Below the pieces are notes generated by a model. The model made no database searches, was not told the origin of the DNA, and saw only the letters and a program-made list of their open reading frames with translations. Positions 1-8,592 of a stretch of DNA of 46,161 bases are shown here, piece after piece. Origin of the DNA: an uncultured Nitrospirota bacterium (GTDB lineage Bacteria > Nitrospinota > Nitrospinia > CAJXCL01). The stretch is taken from positions 1 through 46,161 of the forward strand of contig CAJXCL010000011.1 of the NCBI GenBank assembly GCA_913051775.1, written 5' to 3'. Both the position numbers and the translations under genes were made by a program. Numbering within the stretch: the first letter of the stretch is position 1; the number at the start of each line of letters is the position of its first letter.

Positions 1-476
1 AATGGCTTGATGTAATGGAAACAGCACATAACATGGAAATTCGATCATCTGCTACTATGATGTTCGGACTTGCTGAATCAATTGAAGACAGGGTAGATCA
101 TCTCTTAAAAATAAGAGATCTGCAGGATAAAACGGGAGGGTTTACTGCTTTTATACCGTGGCCTTTTCAACCGAAAAACACTAAATTGAATCGTATACCG
201 GTTTCAGGGTATGAATACCTCAAGACATTAGCTGTTTCCAGAATTGTATTAGACAACTTCAAAAATCTTCAGGCCTCCTGGGTTACCCAAGGAGCAAAAA
301 TCGCGCAAATGGCTCTCCTGTTTGGTGCAAATGACATGGGAAGCACCATGCTTGAGGAAAATGTGGTGAAAGCCGCAGGGGTCTCATACCAGATGTCGGA
401 AGAGGACATTAAAAGATTAATTACTGATCTTAATTTTATCCCACGGCGAAGAAATAATAATTATGAATTGTTGTGA
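1..476 (+). CDS. mqnC: Cyclic dehypoxanthine futalosine synthase, C-terminal part (5' end outside window)
   Basis: The frame is open from base 3 to the TGA at 474-476, and upstream codons already read W-L-D-V-M before the first internal ATG at 15, so the gene starts before the window. The visible ~157 residues carry the family's C-terminal block: a TAH motif, ATMMFG, then QASWVTQG and FGANDMGSTMLEENVVKAAG, which is characteristic of MqnC and its MqnE/CofH relatives. MqnC is a radical SAM enzyme of the futalosine route to menaquinone; the radical SAM cysteines lie outside the window. MqnC is favoured over MqnE by the DMGSTMLEEN wording. It implies a menaquinone-based respiratory chain. Confidence 0.85.
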   Translation, partial: WLDVMETAHNMEIRSSATMMFGLAESIEDRVDHLLKIRDLQDKTGGFTAFIPWPFQPKNTKLNRIPVSGYEYLKTLAVSRIVLDNFKNLQASWVTQGAKIAQMALLFGANDMGSTMLEENVVKAAGVSYQMSEEDIKRLITDLNFIPRRRNNNYELL

Positions 477-487
477 AAAAAGCTTAC

Positions 488-576
488 AGCAGTCAGCGAT
501 AAACAATTAGCTTGAAAAATTTTTTCTTATCACTAATAGCTATTTTTTTCTTACGGACTGCTGATAGCTGACCGCT
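488..576. repeat. Intergenic inverted repeat between mqnC and nth
   Basis: AGCAGTCAGCGAT at 488-500 is matched in inverse orientation by ATAGCTGACCGCT at 564-576 (11 of 13 bases), with an AT-rich loop holding two poly-T tracts. Similar AGCTGATA/CTGCTGA words recur at about 29306-29314 and 30969-30986. This looks like a dispersed intergenic repeat. It could also fold as an RNA hairpin after mqnC, but there is no clean terminator T-run after the second arm. Confidence 0.5.
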
Positions 577-581
577 ATTTC

Positions 582-1238
582 ATGAAAAATGAAGACATAA
601 ACAGAATAATAAAAATCCTAAAAAAAAGCATCAAACAATGGAAGGTTCCTATTGTTACCCAGGTGGCTGAGGATGGAAGGGATCCGTTTAAAGTGTTGAT
701 ATCCTGCATATTGAGTCTTCGCACCAAAGACGATACAACTGCCGCGGCATCCAGCAGGCTTTTTAAAATAACGGATAATCCAGCCAAAATGCTCAAAATA
801 AAAGACAGAATCATGGAAAAAACAATTTATCCTGTTGGATTTTACAGGACAAAAACCAGAAACATTAAATCTATATGTCGAATTTTGGTTGATAAATATA
901 AAAGCAGGGTACCTGATGAAATCGATGAACTTTTGAAGCTTAAAGGCGTGGGACGTAAGACTGCCAACCTGGTAGTGACATTAGGTTACAATAAACTCGG
1001 GATTTGCGTGGATACCCATGTTCACCGCATCAGCAATCGTTTGGGATATATAAGTACTACTACACCTGAAAAAACAGAATTTGCTCTGAGGAAAAGACTA
1101 CCGCAAAAACACTGGATAATATACAATGACCTGCTAGTCACATTCGGACAAAACCTCTGCAAACCCATTTCCCCTGTTTGCAGTATTTGTCCTATTTATA
1201 ATTACTGCGACAGAGTCGGAGTATTAAAGAGTCGCTAA
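582..1238 (+). CDS. nth: Endonuclease III (DNA glycosylase/AP lyase)
   Basis: 218 residues, the usual length of bacterial Nth. It excises oxidised pyrimidines and cleaves the AP site by beta-elimination in base-excision repair. The helix-hairpin-helix reads LKGVGRKTANLV with the catalytic lysine at about residue 126, and the catalytic aspartate is in VDTHVHR at about 144. The C-terminus has the 4Fe-4S ligand pattern C-x6-C-x2-C-x5-C at residues 193, 200, 203 and 209. The ATG at 582 gives a full-length N-terminus but has no strong Shine-Dalgarno sequence. It appears monocistronic, bounded by repeats on both sides. The gene is intact. Confidence 0.96.
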   Translation: MKNEDINRIIKILKKSIKQWKVPIVTQVAEDGRDPFKVLISCILSLRTKDDTTAAASSRLFKITDNPAKMLKIKDRIMEKTIYPVGFYRTKTRNIKSICRILVDKYKSRVPDEIDELLKLKGVGRKTANLVVTLGYNKLGICVDTHVHRISNRLGYISTTTPEKTEFALRKRLPQKHWIIYNDLLVTFGQNLCKPISPVCSICPIYNYCDRVGVLKSR

Positions 1239-1284
1239 GAAAAACAACCACTGAATACACAGCGCGCGGCAAACTGTCTCAACC

Positions 1285-1320
1285 AATTACAACCCCCTGT
1301 ATCCCCCTTTGCGAAGGGGG
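1285..1320 (+). repeat. Dispersed CCCCCTG-ATCCCCC repeat, copy 1
   Basis: A GC-rich island in AT-rich DNA: AATTACAACCCCCTG followed by TATCCCCCTTTGCGAAGGGGG, the latter half being a small hairpin. A nearly identical copy lies inverted at 8739-8774, upstream of argH. The remaining intergenic sequence up to 1538 has a second imperfect pairing (CCAATTACAACCCC with TAATTGGTGGGG near 1338-1346) and no recognisable gene. Confidence 0.7.
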
Positions 1321-1537
1321 AACTATACCTCGCTAATTGGTGGGGTATAAAAAACTTTGTTAAAAAAACGAAATGTTGCCTGTCAGAAATGCTGTACAAC
1401 AAGCCAAACTATGCAATATTTGATCAATTATTTTTTTAAACCTTTTAGAACCAAAAATTCTTCAGATAACACGAAAGTGAGCTAAAGTTTGAAGGCATCT
1501 AAAGTGAACTGGAGAGTTAAATTTTCTTATTTCTATT

Positions 1538-2335
1538 TCAACTCCCTGTGCTCTGGTATCTATTAATACCATAATACCAGAGCAGCAGACTTAGTGTGAA
1601 TATTATAAAGCCGACTACAGGCGTCATAAACTGAAGAACCGGATGAAACATAAATTGTCCGCTCTTTTGAAGAAAATATCCGGCCGGATAAAAATTAACA
1701 AAGGCTAAGGGGAAAATAAAGGTTAAAAACCACTGAACCCAGGGGTTATAAATGGAAACAGGATAAAGAATAAATTCTTTTGAGCTGTAAACAAAGATAT
1801 GCACCAGAGCCCTGTTTCTGATTGTCCAGAAAGCAACTGCTGAAATAATGATCCTGATGCCGCCGAGAATTAAAACTGCCCCCCCTATTGCTATAGCTAA
1901 AAAAATTAATTTTCCAAAACTCCATTCCAGGCCGGCAGATTTAGAGCCGAAGATAATGGCTGTAACTCCGATTATAAAATGGGCAAGAGAGGAAACTTCC
2001 AAACCGGAACATAAAACCTGCATCAAGGGATTTAAGGGGCGGATTAATATCCTGTCAAACTCTCCCTGGATAATAAGCCGTTCAAAATGATTTAAAGCGT
2101 TAAACACCAGAAAGGTAATTCCCTGCGAAAAAACCAGCAATCCGTACAAAAACGCCATTTCCCCTAATGTCCAGCCGTTAATAGCTTTAAATTTGCTCAT
2201 AATCACCAGGATAACGCCTAATTGTCCCATATAAAAAACAAGAATGGCAAAGACAAGAAATCCAAAAGTAAATTTGTATTCCATCTTACTTTTAACGGCT
2301 GCTAAGATTAGTTTAATATAAACATTTGTCATCAT
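1538..2335 (-). CDS. ABC-2 type exporter permease (DUF990-like, second subunit)
   Basis: About 265 residues if started at the tandem ATG-ATG near 2335/2332. The longer in-frame start at 2410 would lie inside the upstream permease gene and is rejected. The stop TGA of the upstream gene overlaps this ATG, with a GGGGGG tract just before it, implying translational coupling. It is a polytopic protein with about six hydrophobic segments; the run GEMAFLYGLLVFSQGI and the conserved LLIRPLNPLMQ-type cytoplasmic segment (here RILIRPLNPLMQVL) match COG3694-type permeases. It should pair with the adjacent permease and the ATPase at 3686-4666. The substrate is unknown. Confidence 0.82.
   Translation of the reverse strand: MMTNVYIKLILAAVKSKMEYKFTFGFLVFAILVFYMGQLGVILVIMSKFKAINGWTLGEMAFLYGLLVFSQGITFLVFNALNHFERLIIQGEFDRILIRPLNPLMQVLCSGLEVSSLAHFIIGVTAIIFGSKSAGLEWSFGKLIFLAIAIGGAVLILGGIRIIISAVAFWTIRNRALVHIFVYSSKEFILYPVSIYNPWVQWFLTFIFPLAFVNFYPAGYFLQKSGQFMFHPVLQFMTPVVGFIIFTLSLLLWYYGINRYQSTGS
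1549..1584 (-). other. 11-bp perfect inverted repeat at 3' end of permease gene
   Basis: TGCTCTGGTAT at 1549-1559 pairs perfectly with ATACCAGAGCA at 1574-1584, separated by 14 nt. It overlaps the last codons of the permease gene, whose stop is at 1538-1540. In the minus-strand RNA it would form a strong stem right before the stop codon. No poly-U follows immediately, so it may be a processing or stability hairpin rather than an intrinsic terminator. Confidence 0.5.
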
Positions 2336-3138
2336 CCCCCCTGTATAACCAGTTTTTTTTCTGCCGCTTTCCACATGATTATGGAGATCAGGTACAATGA
2401 TATAACCCAAACCAATTGCATTAAAATTTGAGAAAATATCAGGTCTCTTGAAAAATGATTAATAAAAATAGAGGTCGGTACATAAAGTGTGTATTTAAAA
2501 GGTAAGAAGCTTATTAACGGCTGCATGGCGTCTGGAAAAAAATCAATTGGAAGCATGCCCCCGGAAAAAAGAACAAACATGCCGTATTTCATTAATTGAA
2601 AAGAAAAAACCTCGATAAACCAGAAAGACAACAAACCAATAATAAAATTGACGATAAAAAATATGGTGTAACCTAATATCGCTGACGGTATAAAAAGAAG
2701 GTAAGTTTCCTTATCCGCAGGAAGATTAATGTTGAAAATTGTAATGCTTAAAACAATAAGGGGAATTCCCCGGACAAAGAAATGAAATAATGACTGGCCA
2801 ATACATTCGGAAAGGTTCATTAGAAAATAATTAAAGGGTTTAATTAAAAACATTGCTATATCCCCGGTTCGCACTCTTTGAATCGTCAACTCGTCATCCA
2901 TTGTGAATGAGATTTTGAGAATCATCGCAAAAACAGCGTAAGAAATGATCGTATGAACGTTGAAAGCTGAACCAAGAGAGGCGGATACAGGACTGCTGTA
3001 AATAGCCTTCCACAAAGAAGTAAATATAAAAATAAAGAGGAGACCGTTCAAAATTCCCATAAAGAATTCAATCCGGTAAGCAAATTCCTTTTGAAAAGAT
3101 TTGGATATAAATTTGAGATAGGTTTTTAAAATGTCCAT
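2332..3138 (-). CDS. ABC-2 type exporter permease (DUF990-like, first subunit)
   Basis: 268 residues with about six membrane segments. The N-terminus (FISKSFQKEFAYRIEFFMGI) and the central RVRTGDIAMFLIKPFNYFL block are typical of COG4587 permeases, the usual partner of a COG3694 permease and a COG4586 ATPase. The three proteins together would form an exporter. It overlaps the following permease by an ATGA-type junction. On the upstream side it is separated from its ATPase by 547 bp of repeat-rich DNA, unusual because the three genes are normally contiguous. It may therefore have its own promoter in the gap. Confidence 0.85.
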   Translation of the reverse strand: MDILKTYLKFISKSFQKEFAYRIEFFMGILNGLLFIFIFTSLWKAIYSSPVSASLGSAFNVHTIISYAVFAMILKISFTMDDELTIQRVRTGDIAMFLIKPFNYFLMNLSECIGQSLFHFFVRGIPLIVLSITIFNINLPADKETYLLFIPSAILGYTIFFIVNFIIGLLSFWFIEVFSFQLMKYGMFVLFSGGMLPIDFFPDAMQPLISFLPFKYTLYVPTSIFINHFSRDLIFSQILMQLVWVISLYLISIIMWKAAEKKLVIQGG

Positions 3139-3517
3139 TTTTTATTGACTTCTTTTCATCAGCAGAATCGCATACCATAAGGTGAGTTGATTTTTTTAGG
3201 AGTGCAATGCCTTGCAGTCTTTTTCTTTTTATAAGCTACATCTATAATGCAGTTAATGAGTAACCTCTTGAAACCGCTAATTTCACAAATTATCACGAAT
3301 CTGAAGTGGATTTTTCCATTTGACTTATGGAAATAGGGAAAAATCAGAATCGGTCGAGCACAATACACATCCATGCTCGATAGCAAGAGCAGCCATGGCA
3401 TCAACGGTTACTTTAAGAAGGCTAGGGAATAACTTGACTCAATTCATTAACTCATTGATATATCGTTATTTATTTAAAATTATTAGATTTTTTTACCCTC
3501 CAATTACTTATCCACGG

Positions 3518-3533
3518 ATAGTGTCGACACTAT
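3518..3533. other. 16-bp perfect palindrome
   Basis: ATAGTGTCGACACTAT is its own reverse complement. It sits alone in AT-rich intergenic DNA upstream of the permease pair. It could be an operator for a dimeric regulator or the relic of a mobile-element end; nothing in the sequence decides between these. Confidence 0.5.
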
Positions 3534-3607
3534 AAATATCAATATTGTCTTATCTAATTTTTTTTAGCGCTAGGCAACATTGCACCAGCCCTGTGAAATT
3601 GCGAATT

Positions 3608-3657
3608 GAAGCTCCCAATAGCAAAGCCGCAAGGAATGGGCTAGCTAAACACTTTCA
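3608..3657 (+). repeat. 50-bp dispersed repeat, copy A (downstream of ABC ATPase)
   Basis: Aligns without gaps to 4798-4847 at 38 of 50 positions, including a perfect GCTAAACACTTTCA at the 3' end and the core AGCAAAG. The two copies are in direct orientation and bracket the ATPase gene. Confidence 0.65.
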
Positions 3658-3685
3658 AAAAACCTTCTTAAAAATATCTTTATTG

Positions 3686-4666
3686 TTATCTATTGTTATA
3701 AATCGACTTTATAATATCTTCTACCGTGGGTTCCTGAATGGAAAGGTCTTTGATTTGATACTTTATCGCAATTTTAGAGATGACATCAGACGCCGACAGG
3801 TCGCTGCCATTGAATCTGATCCATTTTTTGCAACTTTCTTCTCGGAGCAGTTTAATATCCTTAATTCCGCTTAATCCTGAAAATTCGTCCTGAAATTCAA
3901 TTTCCATTACCCGGTGCTGTCCATAATTCTTTTTTAACAGGTCAGTACTGCCATCTGAAATAATCTTCCCTTCATCTAAGATAATAATCCTTTCACACAA
4001 ATGTTCGATATCCATCATATCGTGGGTTGTCAGAATAATGGTAGTGCTCTTTTTTTCGTTGATTTCTTTCAGAAATTGCCGGATCGCGTCTTTGGCGACC
4101 ACATCAAGGCCGATTGTCGGTTCATCCAAAAACAAAACTTCAGGGTCATGGAGCAGCGAAGCAGCCAGGTCGCACCGCATACGCTGACCTAAACTTAATT
4201 TACGAACAGGGATATCAAGATATTTATCTATGGAGAGGATGTCATAAAAATGCTTTATATTTTTTTTAAAACGATCTTCCGGTATTCTATAAATCGATTT
4301 TAACAAGTCAAAAGATTCTCTAACTGCCAGGTCCCACCAGAGTTGTGTTCGCTGTCCAAATACAACGCCGATTTTCATTGCATTTTTCCTGCGGTTTTTA
4401 TATGGAACAAGATTATTTACAAGAGCCTCTCCGGAAGTGGGAACAAGGATACCGGTTAAAATTTTTATAGTGGTAGATTTCCCGGCGCCGTTTTCTCCAA
4501 CATATCCTACGAATTCACCCTTATTAATAGTAAAGTTAATATTGTCAATTGCCTTTGTAAAAGCGGCTTTTCTTGAAATAGCGCCGGCAATAGCACCCAA
4601 GAATCCGTTTTTGACATTATATGTCTTAAATTCTTTTGTCAGGTTGGTTACTTGAATGATGTCCAT
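3686..4666 (-). CDS. ABC exporter ATP-binding protein (COG4586-like)
   Basis: 326 residues. Walker A is GENGAGKST at 57-65, the ABC signature LSLGQR at about 157-162, and Walker B plus catalytic glutamate VLFLDEP at about 176-183, followed by a switch histidine in TTHDM. The N-terminal extension with AGAISRKAAFTKAIDNINF and the GVVFGQRTQLWWDL Q-loop wording are typical of the COG4586 ATPases that work with DUF990 permeases. The C-terminal ~90 residues form the family's regulatory tail. It energises the two permeases encoded at 1538-3138. The sequence appears intact. Confidence 0.9.
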   Translation of the reverse strand: MDIIQVTNLTKEFKTYNVKNGFLGAIAGAISRKAAFTKAIDNINFTINKGEFVGYVGENGAGKSTTIKILTGILVPTSGEALVNNLVPYKNRRKNAMKIGVVFGQRTQLWWDLAVRESFDLLKSIYRIPEDRFKKNIKHFYDILSIDKYLDIPVRKLSLGQRMRCDLAASLLHDPEVLFLDEPTIGLDVVAKDAIRQFLKEINEKKSTTIILTTHDMMDIEHLCERIIILDEGKIISDGSTDLLKKNYGQHRVMEIEFQDEFSGLSGIKDIKLLREESCKKWIRFNGSDLSASDVISKIAIKYQIKDLSIQEPTVEDIIKSIYNNR

Positions 4667-4694
4667 TTATTTTTAAAAGGATGAATAGGAAGAA

Positions 4695-4730
4695 CCTTCG
4701 ACAAGTATTCGACTGAGCTCATGTTGAAGG
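4695..4730. repeat. CCTTCGACA hairpin-type intergenic repeat
   Basis: CCTTCGACA (4695-4703) faces TGTTGAAGG (4722-4730), a 9-bp stem with one G-T wobble. A second GAGCCTGTTGAAGCA follows near 4759-4773. It resembles the dispersed CTTCG(G/A)CAAGCTCA repeat family that recurs at 18626-18672. Confidence 0.5.
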
Positions 4731-4797
4731 CTGAGAGGCACATCAAGCGTGCTATTTTGAGCCTGTTGAAGCATGACTATATAACTAACACATATTT

Positions 4798-4847
4798 GAA
4801 GTTCCCTGCAGCAAAGTTGCGAGGGACGCACTCGCTAAACACTTTCA
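4798..4847 (+). repeat. 50-bp dispersed repeat, copy B (upstream of ABC ATPase)
   Basis: Direct repeat partner of 3608-3657 (38 of 50 identical). The rest of the 4667-5031 interval is AT-rich. It presumably carries the divergent promoters of the ATPase and the deoxyhypusine synthase homologue, but I cannot point to a strong consensus pair. Confidence 0.65.
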
Positions 4848-5031
4848 GGTTGATTAAGCATTCTAGCGCAGCCTAATATCGTGGTCAACTTATTTTAGAA
4901 GAATCTTTATTTGTGTTAAAATGATTTTTTTATTTTTAAACAGGATTATAAGATGAACATGATATGGGCAAGATTTAGATTTATCCAGTTTGTCTTGTTA
5001 TCCTATCTAAAAAATAAAAGAAAGGAAAAAA

Positions 5032-6099
5032 ATGAACTTTAAAGGCAAAGCTATTCCTACTAACCCGGTTAAAAAAGATTTGTCTGTAGTGGGCTTAGTT
5101 GACAACCATTTTAACGCGTACAACGCTGCCCGCTTAAGTGAAATCTGCAGGCTAATGGCTGAAAAAATGATTAAAGATGATGTTACAGTGGGCATGACCC
5201 TTACCGGAGCTTTAACACCGGCAGGACTCGGTTCCATAGCCATGGTTCCATTAATTGAAAACGGGTTTGTGGATTACATTGTCAGCACCGGCGCCAATCT
5301 TTACCATGACATGCATTTCGGGCTTGGATACAAGCTCTATCAAAGCAGTCCTTTTGTGGACGATCAAGAGTTGCAAAAAGAAAAGTTAGTACGAATTTAT
5401 GATATTTTGATGGGTGATGATGTTTTAGAAAATACCAACCAATATATACGCAAACTGGTTTGTCTACCGGAGTTTCAAAAAAAGATGCCCTCTTCCGAGC
5501 TTCATTATTTATTAGGAAAGCATATGGCAAAGACTGAAGAGGCATCAGGGGAAAGCAGTGCAACAATGCTGGCAACAGCTTACAAGCATGGAATTCCTAT
5601 CTATACTCCTTCTCCATGCGACAGCGCCATTGGCCTTGATATAGCGGAGAAAAAATTTAACGGCATTAAAACAGACTATGATGTCATGAGGGATGTCTCC
5701 GAAGTTACCGCCATTGCTTTAATGGCAAAGCGAACCTTCAAAAGCGGTGTGTTTATCATAGGAGGCGGAAGCCCAAAAAACTTTATAATGCAGACCATTC
5801 CGCAGTTGAATGATCTACTGAATGAGCATGTTGAAGGCCATGATTATTTTATTCAAATTACCGACGCTCGGGCAGATACGGGCGGGCTTTCAGGAGCAAC
5901 TCCAAGCGAAGCAGTAAGCTGGGGAAAAGTAAACCCCCGTATGCTTCCTCATTCCATTGTCGCGTATACAGATGCCACCATTGCTCTTCCAATTATTACC
6001 TCTTATCTCCTTTCGAAGTGTGCCCCTCGAAAATCAAAAAGGCTGTATGATCAACGTGACAAATTACTCGACAACCTCAAAAAAAGTCTAAGAAAATAG
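5032..6099 (+). CDS. Deoxyhypusine synthase family protein
   Basis: 355 residues, close to archaeal and eukaryotic deoxyhypusine synthase length. The catalytic lysine is conserved in EAVSWGK (about residue 299), and the NAD/spermidine pocket motifs are recognisable: STGANLYHD near 85, ESSATMLATAYKHGIP near 175 and PSPCDSAIG near 193. In eukaryotes and archaea the enzyme modifies eIF5A/aIF5A, which bacteria lack. Bacterial members are thought to make homospermidine or act on other amine acceptors, so the acceptor here is unresolved. A clear AAAGGA Shine-Dalgarno precedes the ATG. It converges on topA with only 3 bp between the stops. No polyamine gene is adjacent. Confidence 0.9.
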   Translation: MNFKGKAIPTNPVKKDLSVVGLVDNHFNAYNAARLSEICRLMAEKMIKDDVTVGMTLTGALTPAGLGSIAMVPLIENGFVDYIVSTGANLYHDMHFGLGYKLYQSSPFVDDQELQKEKLVRIYDILMGDDVLENTNQYIRKLVCLPEFQKKMPSSELHYLLGKHMAKTEEASGESSATMLATAYKHGIPIYTPSPCDSAIGLDIAEKKFNGIKTDYDVMRDVSEVTAIALMAKRTFKSGVFIIGGGSPKNFIMQTIPQLNDLLNEHVEGHDYFIQITDARADTGGLSGATPSEAVSWGKVNPRMLPHSIVAYTDATIALPIITSYLLSKCAPRKSKRLYDQRDKLLDNLKKSLRK

Positions 6100-6102
6100 A
6101 TA

Positions 6103-8391
6103 TTATGCTTCTGTCTGTGCTTCCTCTTCAACTGTTTGTTTAAAATTACATTCCTTTATAGGACACGCTAGAAAGTTTCCGTCTTTTTTGGTCCATCTCT
6201 CAACAATATAATGATTGCCGCAAGAAGGACATTTCTGCAAAACAGGTTTATACCATGACACAAAATCACAGTTTGGATATTTTGAGCAACCGTAAAAAGC
6301 CTTGCCTCTTTTTGAGCTCCTGCTGATAACATCTCCGTCACACTCTTCTCTTGGGCAGGATATTCCTGTGCTTATAGGTTTGGTAAATTTGCATTCCGGG
6401 TACTTTGAGCAGGCCATAAACTTTCCAAAACGGCCTGTTTTAATAACCATGTTTGATCCGCATTTGTCGCATTTTTCGTCGGTAAGCTCAGGAGCGGTCG
6501 GCTTACTCGCATTTTCATCTCCACCATCAATTTCCTTTGTATGTTTACATTTAGGGTAATTAGAGCAGGCCATGAACTTTCCAAATCTGCCCCATCGGAT
6601 TACCATTTTATGATCGCATTTTTCGCAAACCTCATCTGTTTCTTCTACTTCTGTCTTGAGATTTCGCATATTCTTTTCTGCTTTTTTAAGGACTTTTTGA
6701 AAAGGGCTGTAAAAATTTTTTAAAATTTCAACCCATCCTATAGAGCCCTCTTCAACTTTGTCAAGTTGTTCTTCCATTCTGGCGGTAAACTCCACATTCA
6801 ATATGTCAGGAAAATTGTCTACTAACAGATCTGTTACTATTAAGCCAAGTTCGGTAGGCTTCAAACGCCGGTTTTCTTCGCTGGTATAATCTCTCTCTTT
6901 GATGACAGATAAAATAAACGCATACGTACTGGGGCGCCCTATACCTTTATCCTCCAGTTCCTTAATTAGGGAAGCCTCTGTAAAACGCGGCGGGGGCTGG
7001 GTGAAATGCTGATTCGGTTTCATTTCAAGCAGCTTTAACTCCTCCCCAATTTTTAATGGCGGTAAAATTGTTGTTTTTTCATCACCCTGTTTCGCCTTGT
7101 TTGGTGATTTTAAAATGTTAGAATCTTCTGTGTAGAGTTTCATAAAGCCGGGGAACCTCACAACCATCCCATTAGCTCTGAAAAGATAACGTCCTACAAG
7201 AATGTCAACAGCGGTATGGTCCATAATTGCCGGAACCATTTGCGAAGAAACAAACCTTTTCCAGATCAATTCATACAGGGAATATTCATCTTTACTGAGG
7301 TATTTTTTTACAGCGGAAGGTTCCCGAAGTGATGAAGTAGGCCTGATAGCTTCGTGGGCTTCTTGAGCAGTTTTTTTGCTCTTATAAGAAGTAGGCTGAG
7401 AGGGTAAATATTCTTTGCCGAATTTACTTTTAATGAATCCTCGAACTTCCTCTATAGCCTCAGGCGCTGTTCGGGTGGCGTCTGTCCGCATATAAGTTAT
7501 CAAACCGGTTATTTCTCCTTCCGCAATTTCAAGACCTTCATAAAGTTTTTGCGCAACACTCATTGTCTTTCTGGGATAAAACCTTAGCTTTCTTGACGCC
7601 TCTTGTTGTAATGTGCTTGTAATGAAAGGCGGGAAAGGATTTTTCTTTCTCTCCTTTTTTTGAATGTCCGAAATTTTATAGCAGGCTGCGTCTAAATCGG
7701 ACAGAATTTTCTTTGCCTGCTGCTCATTTTTAATTTCAGCTTTTTTCCCGTCTATTTGAAATAGTTTGGCCTCAAAGGAAGGTGGAGTTTCCCCTTCCAG
7801 GCACGCCACTATCGACCAGTACTCCTGTGGCTTAAAAGCTCGAATTTCTTTCTCTCTTTCACAAACCAGGCGAAGCGCAACAGACTGTACTCTCCCCGCA
7901 CTCAACCCCCATTGAACCCTTTCCCACAAAAGAGGACTGATTTTATATCCGACCAGGCGGTCCAATATCCTGCGAGCCTGCTGTGAATGAACTTTATTCT
8001 CATCTATTGATAATGGATTTTTTATTGCTTCCAGTACCGATCTTTTGGTAATTTCATTAAAGAGGACACGATAAATATTCAGTTCTTTCTTGCCCTCAAT
8101 TACCTGCAAAATATGACTGGCAATCGCCTCTCCTTCACGGTCAGGGTCAGGAGCTAAATAAACATTATCAACTTTGGAAATAGCGGTACGGAGCTCTTTT
8201 ATTACCTTCTCTTTCCCTTTAATGGTTACGAATTCCGGATTAAATTCATTTTCAACATCAACACCTAACTTGCTTTTGGGCAGATTTAAAATGTGGCCCA
8301 CGGATGCTTTTATAGTAAAGTTCTTCCCTAAAAATTTCTTTAAAGTCACGGCTTTGGCCGGTGACTCAACTATAACAAGCGACTTAGACAT
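6103..8391 (-). CDS. topA: DNA topoisomerase I
   Basis: 762 residues, a type IA topoisomerase that relaxes negative supercoils. The TOPRIM domain is at the N-terminus with VESPAK (Glu9) and DPDREGE (about 82-88). The active-site tyrosine is in LITYMRTDA (Tyr300). The C-terminus carries four zinc-ribbon modules at about 589-615, 641-667, 679-708 and 721-748, each with paired cysteines and the repeated GRFGKFMACS or similar. The fourth also has C-x2-C and a final C-x4-C. An ATG at 8391 gives the standard N-terminus (MSKSLVIVESPAK). It has a good upstream promoter. Intact. Confidence 0.97.
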   Translation of the reverse strand: MSKSLVIVESPAKAVTLKKFLGKNFTIKASVGHILNLPKSKLGVDVENEFNPEFVTIKGKEKVIKELRTAISKVDNVYLAPDPDREGEAIASHILQVIEGKKELNIYRVLFNEITKRSVLEAIKNPLSIDENKVHSQQARRILDRLVGYKISPLLWERVQWGLSAGRVQSVALRLVCEREKEIRAFKPQEYWSIVACLEGETPPSFEAKLFQIDGKKAEIKNEQQAKKILSDLDAACYKISDIQKKERKKNPFPPFITSTLQQEASRKLRFYPRKTMSVAQKLYEGLEIAEGEITGLITYMRTDATRTAPEAIEEVRGFIKSKFGKEYLPSQPTSYKSKKTAQEAHEAIRPTSSLREPSAVKKYLSKDEYSLYELIWKRFVSSQMVPAIMDHTAVDILVGRYLFRANGMVVRFPGFMKLYTEDSNILKSPNKAKQGDEKTTILPPLKIGEELKLLEMKPNQHFTQPPPRFTEASLIKELEDKGIGRPSTYAFILSVIKERDYTSEENRRLKPTELGLIVTDLLVDNFPDILNVEFTARMEEQLDKVEEGSIGWVEILKNFYSPFQKVLKKAEKNMRNLKTEVEETDEVCEKCDHKMVIRWGRFGKFMACSNYPKCKHTKEIDGGDENASKPTAPELTDEKCDKCGSNMVIKTGRFGKFMACSKYPECKFTKPISTGISCPREECDGDVISRSSKRGKAFYGCSKYPNCDFVSWYKPVLQKCPSCGNHYIVERWTKKDGNFLACPIKECNFKQTVEEEAQTEA

Positions 8392-8440
8392 TTAAATCCT
8401 TTCAATTCCAGTAGTAGAATAATTATTTAAAAATTGATCA

Positions 8441-8469
8441 CATATACTCAATTAAAAAAAGCTTGTCAA
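8441..8469 (-). promoter_or_regulatory. Sigma-70-type promoter for topA
   Basis: Reading the minus strand, a perfect -35 TTGACA (8469-8464) is followed after exactly 17 nt by TATATG (8446-8441, four of six matches to TATAAT), about 50 nt before the topA ATG. Spacing and position fit a housekeeping promoter. A separate plus-strand TATAAT at 8523-8528 may serve divergent transcription towards argH but lacks a clear -35. Confidence 0.6.
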
Positions 8470-8567
8470 GGAATTAGTTGTTTAATTTAATCGATATCAT
8501 TTTTTTTAAAGGCAAAATCGTTTATAATACGATATGTTTAATTAGACTATCGGAGATTTATGATTTG

Positions 8568-8592
8568 AGTCAGGGGTCAGGAGACAAGGTCA
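8568..8592. repeat. TCAGGGG heptad-type repeat
   Basis: AGTCAGGGGTCAGGAGACAAGG, a short tandem of the CCCCTGA/TCAGGGG word family that recurs across the window near 12505-12586, 15683-15711, 16541-16577, 17836-17844 and 27909-27930. Intergenic, between topA and argH. Confidence 0.6.

Larger units (their letters stand above)
3139..3685. other. 547-bp repeat-rich gap splitting the ABC exporter operon
   Basis: I see no convincing gene here. It holds an AT-rich word family at 3276-3302 (TTTCACAAATTATCACGAAT), a 16-bp perfect palindrome at 3518-3533 and a repeat copy at 3608-3657. Short open frames on both strands have no family resemblance. It looks like inserted or decayed repeat DNA between the ATPase and the permeases. 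Confidence 0.5.

Noticed and set aside
3159-3535. Short frames on both strands in the gap between the ABC permeases and ATPase
   Set aside because: No recognisable motif, no Shine-Dalgarno, and the DNA is repeat-rich.
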